Source of the DNA: Phycisphaerales bacterium
GTDB taxonomy: Bacteria; Planctomycetota; Phycisphaerae; Phycisphaerales; UBA1924
Assembly (NCBI GenBank): GCA_017642965.1
Contig: JAEPOJ010000013.1
Location: 1 to 64,000, forward strand
Length of the DNA stretch: 64,000 bases
Direction of reading: 5' to 3'
Shown here: piece after piece, positions 60,092 through 64,000 of the stretch
How the letters are laid out: each line of letters begins with the position of its first letter
Position numbering within the stretch: the stretch's first letter is position 1
Position numbers and translations under genes: made by a program
The notes under the pieces: model-generated
What the model was told of the DNA's origin: nothing
Database searches by the model: none
The model's input: only the letters and a program-made list of their open reading frames with translations

Positions 60092-62920
60092 TCAGGGGAC
60101 GACGACCGCCTCATTCAGACGCTTCGAGTTGTCTCTGGGGATCAGCACCACAACGACCTGATCTCCCGGAACAGCTTGTGTGAACGCGAACTGGCGGACC
60201 GCGGCCTGTCCGGGCGGGAGCGCGTTGATCGATCTGCGGATGCGCGGCTCGTTGGGCGCGATCGCGATGAGCTCGAAGTACTGGTCCTGCGTGTCGGTGT
60301 GCGACACGCTGGCGGTCACCACGGTCACACCCGCGTCGTTGCGCTGGGCGGTGACCACCATCTCGATATCCGGCAGTCCGAGCTCGATGGTGCGCTGGAC
60401 ACGAAGTGTCGGGTAGTTCCTGTCCGCATCGAGCTCGACATCAAACACCAGCTGCTTCTCCCCCGCGAGCTCGCCGAGCGAGTACCCGATGTTGAGCGGG
60501 AAAGCCCGCTCCTCACCGGCGCCGAGCGTGAACGGCACGACGCGGGGGATGATCTCCCACGATCGGTCGATGTGCTCCGGATCGCCGGTGAAGCCGCCGG
60601 GCTCGACGACGAAGACGCGCCCGGATATCGGGATATCCCAGGGATTGCGAATCATCAGATCGTGCTGATGAAGCCCGGACTGCGAGATCAGCTCGTCGGG
60701 TGAGATCCTGAGTGAGCTGAGGAAGCGGACGAGTTCTGGGTTGATCCCCTCAACGATGATCGGGGATCTGGTGATCCTGATGGTGTGGGTAGGGACACCG
60801 ATGTTGCCCACTTCGATCGGGTGCACCGTGGTGCTGTTGCTGAGCACATCGAACACACGCACCGGCGTGAGCGCGAGCGGCATGGAGAGCTCGACGGGGT
60901 CGAGCGTTGGTTCCTCGAGCCAGAGCACGAGCCCGCCGCTGGGTTTGTCTGAGGGCTGGGCCTGACCGCTGTCCTCGACGACGTAGCCGGAGATCACGAG
61001 CATGCGAACACCCGGGATGAGATCGAGCGATTCGATGGCGTCTCGCCCGCCAAGGTGGTTCGCGAGCGTACGCCAGACGATCAGTTCCGATGCGGGCATC
61101 ACCTGGCCACGCTTGCCCGGCGCGACCCACCACGCATCGCTGAGGCTCAGGGTGTAGTCGTAATCGTTCTCGCCGCCTTCCTTCGCGGCCCACCAGAACG
61201 AGATGGCCTTGCGTGCTAGCGAACCCAGCGCGGACCAGGTCTGCATCCCGCTGCGTTCGCTGGGGTGCTCGAGTGGGCTCAGGCGGAGCGCGAGCTTCGG
61301 AGATGGCGTGTCAGATCCATCGCTGAGCACGCGCTCTGACTTCCACTGCGACACGAGCTGCTCGATCGCGTCGGGCGACACGCTGTGGTCATCGATCAGC
61401 TCGATCTGCATGCCCGGCATGGCGAGCTCGCTGGGGAGCGGGCGGTCGATCGGCCACGCAACGGAAGCGGTCGGCCCTGGCACGAAGCCTGAGATCGCGA
61501 CGCGGGCCTGCGCGAGCGATTCGTACAGCGGTCCCGGCGGCTCCTCGCTGGGCAACGATCCGAAACACCAGGTCGTGACACGCTGGCCGAAGCGATCCAG
61601 CATCAGCGAGCCCCACTTCGTCCAATCGCCGTTCGGGTCCTCGAACGCGTGCAGGACCTCCTGCGGGTCCGAAGCGATCTGCGTTGCGAGTGGCGCTGGA
61701 AGCTCTGCCAGCTCGAAGCTCAGGTCTATCCCTTCTCGCAGCAGATGCTCGAGCGTCTGGAACAGGGGTGAATCGTCGTTGATCGACGACGCAAGCGTGG
61801 TGTGATCCCAGACGCGCACGCTCGCGCGATCGACTCCCGCGCCCTGAATGAGCAGCGGCGTTGCGTCCAGCATCCGCCGGTCGGTCATCGTGGTGTCGAC
61901 GCTGAACATGCCCGAGCCGCGCAGGTTGGTGGTTGGCGGAGCCCAGATGAAATCCAGGGTGCGCAGCCCGACGAGTCGGCGATCAACAAAGACCTCGAGC
62001 ATGGCCCGGTACCACCCGAAACCGGGCAGGTCGGGCACCGTCTCGATGCGCACGCTCTTGGTGCCCTCGCTCACCACACGCTGGTCGATCAGGTTGTCGT
62101 GGACGTCGTAGATGCGCATCTGGGCGTGGATGCGGTCACCCGTCAGATCGCGCACCAGCACCTGCAGCGCTGGGGCGGTCTCGGACTCAACAACATTCCC
62201 GGGCGATCCGGTGGAGATCTCCAGGCGTGGGAGCTGGGCAATGATGAGATTGTCGAACCAGACGGCACCATCGAAGTCCTGCTCCCAGACCTGGAACGGG
62301 AGCTGGTCCTTCCGGTCCTGTTGCTCGGGCTGCAGCAGCTGCAGCTCGAGTTGCATGAACGCGGCGTGCTGCTCGATGCCTTCCATCTCGATGGTGAGCT
62401 TCTGCCAGTCGGTCTCGCTCTGGACCAGATCTGACACGGTCCGAGACGATTCGATGGGCTCGCCGCGCTGATCAAGAAAAGTTGCGACGATCCGGGCGTG
62501 GGCGTGCTCGAGCCCCGCGGTGCGGACCTGTGCGCTGATGAGGTAGTCCGCGTTCGGGAAGATGCTCAGCTCGCCGTGACGCAGCATCAGCGAGGTGGAC
62601 CCGCCGTTGGTGGGGAGCTTGACGCTGCCGATCCCGTCGTACGCGGGCGCGTTGTAATCGAGCACGGCACCGTTCCAGATCGGAAACCCTGGGCGATCAC
62701 GCGGGACCGCCGGGTCGTCCTGTGCTCGGATCCAGCCGAGCGGGACCGGCAGCGGGTTGAGATCCCGCTCTTCGAAGCTGAATGCCTTCACGATCCGACC
62801 GGAGCCGGCGGGTCGCTTGTTGAGCTCGTCCTGCGCGAAGCAGGTGTGCGCATAGCCGCACAAGCCAGCGGAAACACTCGCGAGGAGCATGGCTCGGATT
62901 GAAGCGGAGCGGGTGCGCAT
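60092..62920 (-). CDS. Large exported protein of unknown function
   Basis: 942 residues from the ATG at 62920. A signal peptide (MLLASVSAGLCGYAHTCFA) is followed by a beta-rich N-terminal part at about 25-240. It includes LPTNGGSTSLMLRHGELSIF, TDWQKLTIEMEG and FDGAVWFDNLIIAQLP, a pattern like family 4/9 carbohydrate-binding jelly rolls. The central ~400 residues contain WTKWGSLMLDRFGQRVTTW and AKEGGENDYDYTLSLSDAWW, which could be a TIM-barrel glycosidase-like part. The C-terminus is Ig-like with many strands. None of this identifies an activity. A polysaccharide-binding or -processing surface protein is an inference. Confidence 0.65.
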   Translation of the reverse strand: MRTRSASIRAMLLASVSAGLCGYAHTCFAQDELNKRPAGSGRIVKAFSFEERDLNPLPVPLGWIRAQDDPAVPRDRPGFPIWNGAVLDYNAPAYDGIGSVKLPTNGGSTSLMLRHGELSIFPNADYLISAQVRTAGLEHAHARIVATFLDQRGEPIESSRTVSDLVQSETDWQKLTIEMEGIEQHAAFMQLELQLLQPEQQDRKDQLPFQVWEQDFDGAVWFDNLIIAQLPRLEISTGSPGNVVESETAPALQVLVRDLTGDRIHAQMRIYDVHDNLIDQRVVSEGTKSVRIETVPDLPGFGWYRAMLEVFVDRRLVGLRTLDFIWAPPTTNLRGSGMFSVDTTMTDRRMLDATPLLIQGAGVDRASVRVWDHTTLASSINDDSPLFQTLEHLLREGIDLSFELAELPAPLATQIASDPQEVLHAFEDPNGDWTKWGSLMLDRFGQRVTTWCFGSLPSEEPPGPLYESLAQARVAISGFVPGPTASVAWPIDRPLPSELAMPGMQIELIDDHSVSPDAIEQLVSQWKSERVLSDGSDTPSPKLALRLSPLEHPSERSGMQTWSALGSLARKAISFWWAAKEGGENDYDYTLSLSDAWWVAPGKRGQVMPASELIVWRTLANHLGGRDAIESLDLIPGVRMLVISGYVVEDSGQAQPSDKPSGGLVLWLEEPTLDPVELSMPLALTPVRVFDVLSNSTTVHPIEVGNIGVPTHTIRITRSPIIVEGINPELVRFLSSLRISPDELISQSGLHQHDLMIRNPWDIPISGRVFVVEPGGFTGDPEHIDRSWEIIPRVVPFTLGAGEERAFPLNIGYSLGELAGEKQLVFDVELDADRNYPTLRVQRTIELGLPDIEMVVTAQRNDAGVTVVTASVSHTDTQDQYFELIAIAPNEPRIRRSINALPPGQAAVRQFAFTQAVPGDQVVVVLIPRDNSKRLNEAVVVP

Positions 62921-63045
62921 GGTGTAGTTATCGGGAGTTGAAGCCGAAATGATCGAGAATTCGGCCCAAATCCAGCGAGCGGAGATCGCTGGGCGAGGCC
63001 GGCTATGATGGGCTATCCGACTCAAGGGCACTCAAGGCGACTCCC

Positions 63046-63696
63046 ATGACGATCAAGCACATCCCGTATCAGCCCTACAAACCCGAAACGGAGAGTGCTC
63101 ATGCGGCCCAGTCGTTCTACGACGTCGTCAACCGGCGGCGCACGGTCCGGGATTTCTCCGAGAAGCCGGTGCCCAGAGAGGTGATCGAGAAGGTCATCCT
63201 GGCGGCGGGCACGGCCCCGTCCGGTGCGCACAAGCAGCCATGGCGGTTCATCGCGATCAGCAACGCTGAGATCAAGCACAAGATCCGCATGGCAGCCGAG
63301 GAGGTTGAGAAGGACTTCTACGACAACAAGGCCTCCGATCGTTGGCTCAAGGACCTGGAGATCTTCGGCACTTCTCCAGATAAGTCGTACATGGATACGG
63401 TGCCGTGGCTGATCGTGGTCATGGCGCTGAGGAGCACGGACGACGGCGGGCAGGTCTACTACCTCAACGAGTCGGTCGGCATCGCGACGGGGATGCTGCT
63501 CACCGCGGCCCATCACGCCGGTCTCGCAACGCTGACACACACGCCCAGCCCGATGAACTTTCTTCGCACGGTTCTCGGCCGTCCTGAGCACGAACGCCCG
63601 TATATGGTCATCCCGATGGGGTATCCCGCGGCGGACTGCACGGTGCCTGACATCGATCGCAAGCCGATCGAAGAGGTATCGGTCTTTATCGAATAA
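63046..63696 (+). CDS. Nitroreductase-family flavoprotein
   Basis: 216 residues; AAGGCGA lies upstream. FMN-binding RRRTVRDFS at about 29-37 and AAGTAPSGAHKQPWRFIAI at about 57-75 define the family. The N-terminal layout and GIATGMLLTAAHHAGLATL with THTPSPMNFL match the iodotyrosine-dehalogenase-like subgroup more than NfsB types. It would reduce a halogenated phenol, nitro compound or quinone using NAD(P)H. The natural substrate is unknown. It is divergent from the large exported-protein gene. Confidence 0.82.
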   Translation: MTIKHIPYQPYKPETESAHAAQSFYDVVNRRRTVRDFSEKPVPREVIEKVILAAGTAPSGAHKQPWRFIAISNAEIKHKIRMAAEEVEKDFYDNKASDRWLKDLEIFGTSPDKSYMDTVPWLIVVMALRSTDDGGQVYYLNESVGIATGMLLTAAHHAGLATLTHTPSPMNFLRTVLGRPEHERPYMVIPMGYPAADCTVPDIDRKPIEEVSVFIE

Positions 63697-63730
63697 GCGT
63701 CTAGACCATTGATCTCAAGCCGGGGTGTGA

Positions 63731-63736
63731 TACGTT
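63731..63736 (+). promoter_or_regulatory. TACGTT -10 hexamer, leaderless spacing
   Basis: Six bases before the ATG at 63743; no Shine-Dalgarno. Confidence 0.4.
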
Positions 63737-63742
63737 GTTGTG

Positions 63743-64000
63743 ATGCCCCAGTATCACGGATCTGTTTTCTGTTCACGTGCACCTATCGCCGCACTGCTCG
63801 CGTTGTCTCCCCTGCTCTTCTGCGCACCCGCCTCGGCGGACGATAGCGACTCCGTGCGGGAGCGGTACACCATCAATCCCCCGGACCCTGACCAGAACGA
63901 CAACTTCGGTTCGTCGATGCTCCTCCAGGACGGCATGCTCTTTGTCGCCGATCCGCGAGACAGCATCGCGCAGGCGGGGGGTGGCTCAGTCCGGGTGTAC
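63743..64000 (+). CDS. FG-GAP-repeat exported protein, N-terminal part only
   Basis: 86 codons are visible before the window ends. A signal peptide (IAALLALSPLLFCAPASA) is followed by NDNFGSSMLLQDGMLFVADP and AGGGSVRVY. This is the first blade of an FG-GAP (integrin-alpha-like) propeller: FGSS, a loop, a strand, then AGGGSVRVY. Such proteins are exported and often bind calcium. The remainder, including any sorting tail, is outside the window. Confidence 0.72.
   Translation, partial: MPQYHGSVFCSRAPIAALLALSPLLFCAPASADDSDSVRERYTINPPDPDQNDNFGSSMLLQDGMLFVADPRDSIAQAGGGSVRVY

Noticed and set aside
1-64000. tRNA or rRNA genes
   Set aside because: No cloverleaf with a GTTCRANNC arm or ribosomal core sequence was recognised on either strand.

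Overview
This is high-GC bacterial DNA of a type expected from a marine planctomycete, most likely class Phycisphaerae. The reasons are secreted proteins ending in a PEP-CTERM-like tail (a PAPSA motif, a short hydrophobic stretch, then RRRR), a dockerin-like tail on a sister protein, an unusually large TatC, stand-alone ECF sigma and anti-sigma genes, LptF/LptG (so an outer membrane), and sulfotransferases beside PAPS-forming genes. The taxonomic call is inference from gene content. I see no tRNA, rRNA, CRISPR array or complete transposon. LAYOUT: 1-6.7 kb holds the start of a SUMF1-like secreted protein, an RNase Z-like hydrolase, and an envelope group in which the two halves of an Lpt permease flank a GT39 glycosyltransferase and a PAP2 phosphatase. 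6.7-12.1 kb holds pyrE, a secreted protein, lysS, an Rrf2 regulator and a MoxR ATPase. 12.4-15.3 kb is an ECF sigma/anti-sigma/secreted His-rich PDZ operon. 15.4-17.9 kb holds tatC-tadA-mutM. 17.9-19.8 kb holds dnaA with a candidate origin beside it. 20-21.7 kb holds a fusion of a degenerate TsaC-like domain with an arginine-phosphatase-like domain, overlapping rpiB. 21.7-30.4 kb holds a 1,400-residue beta-propeller/TPR protein, small envelope proteins, a Nif3-like protein, ispE and a ROK kinase. NONULOSONATE AND FLAGELLAR REGION (30.5-40 kb): a flgM-like gene, a lipoprotein, a three-part 1,220-residue Maf/DUF115 protein, then neuA-neuB-neuC. The tail of neuA is fused in frame to a GxxExxY (PD-(D/E)XK-fold) domain. 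That domain lies in a cassette of about 495 bp bounded by inverted arrays of a CACACAGAG repeat. SULFATION REGION (41-56 kb): surE, two tandem TPR-sulfotransferases, an MBL-fold protein, cysN, cysD, cysC, an AlgJ-like SGNH protein with an MBOAT acyltransferase, a PAP phosphatase (cysQ type) and an SLC13-type probable sulfate transporter. Together these could take up sulfate, activate it to PAPS, transfer it to protein or glycan, and remove the by-product PAP. The right end (56-64 kb) holds exported proteins with interchangeable C-terminal tails, two large unknowns, a nitroreductase and the start of an FG-GAP protein. A recurring pattern is a TANNNT hexamer placed so that transcription would begin at or within about three bases of the start codon in ten genes, nearly all without a Shine-Dalgarno. 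This suggests leaderless mRNAs are common here.
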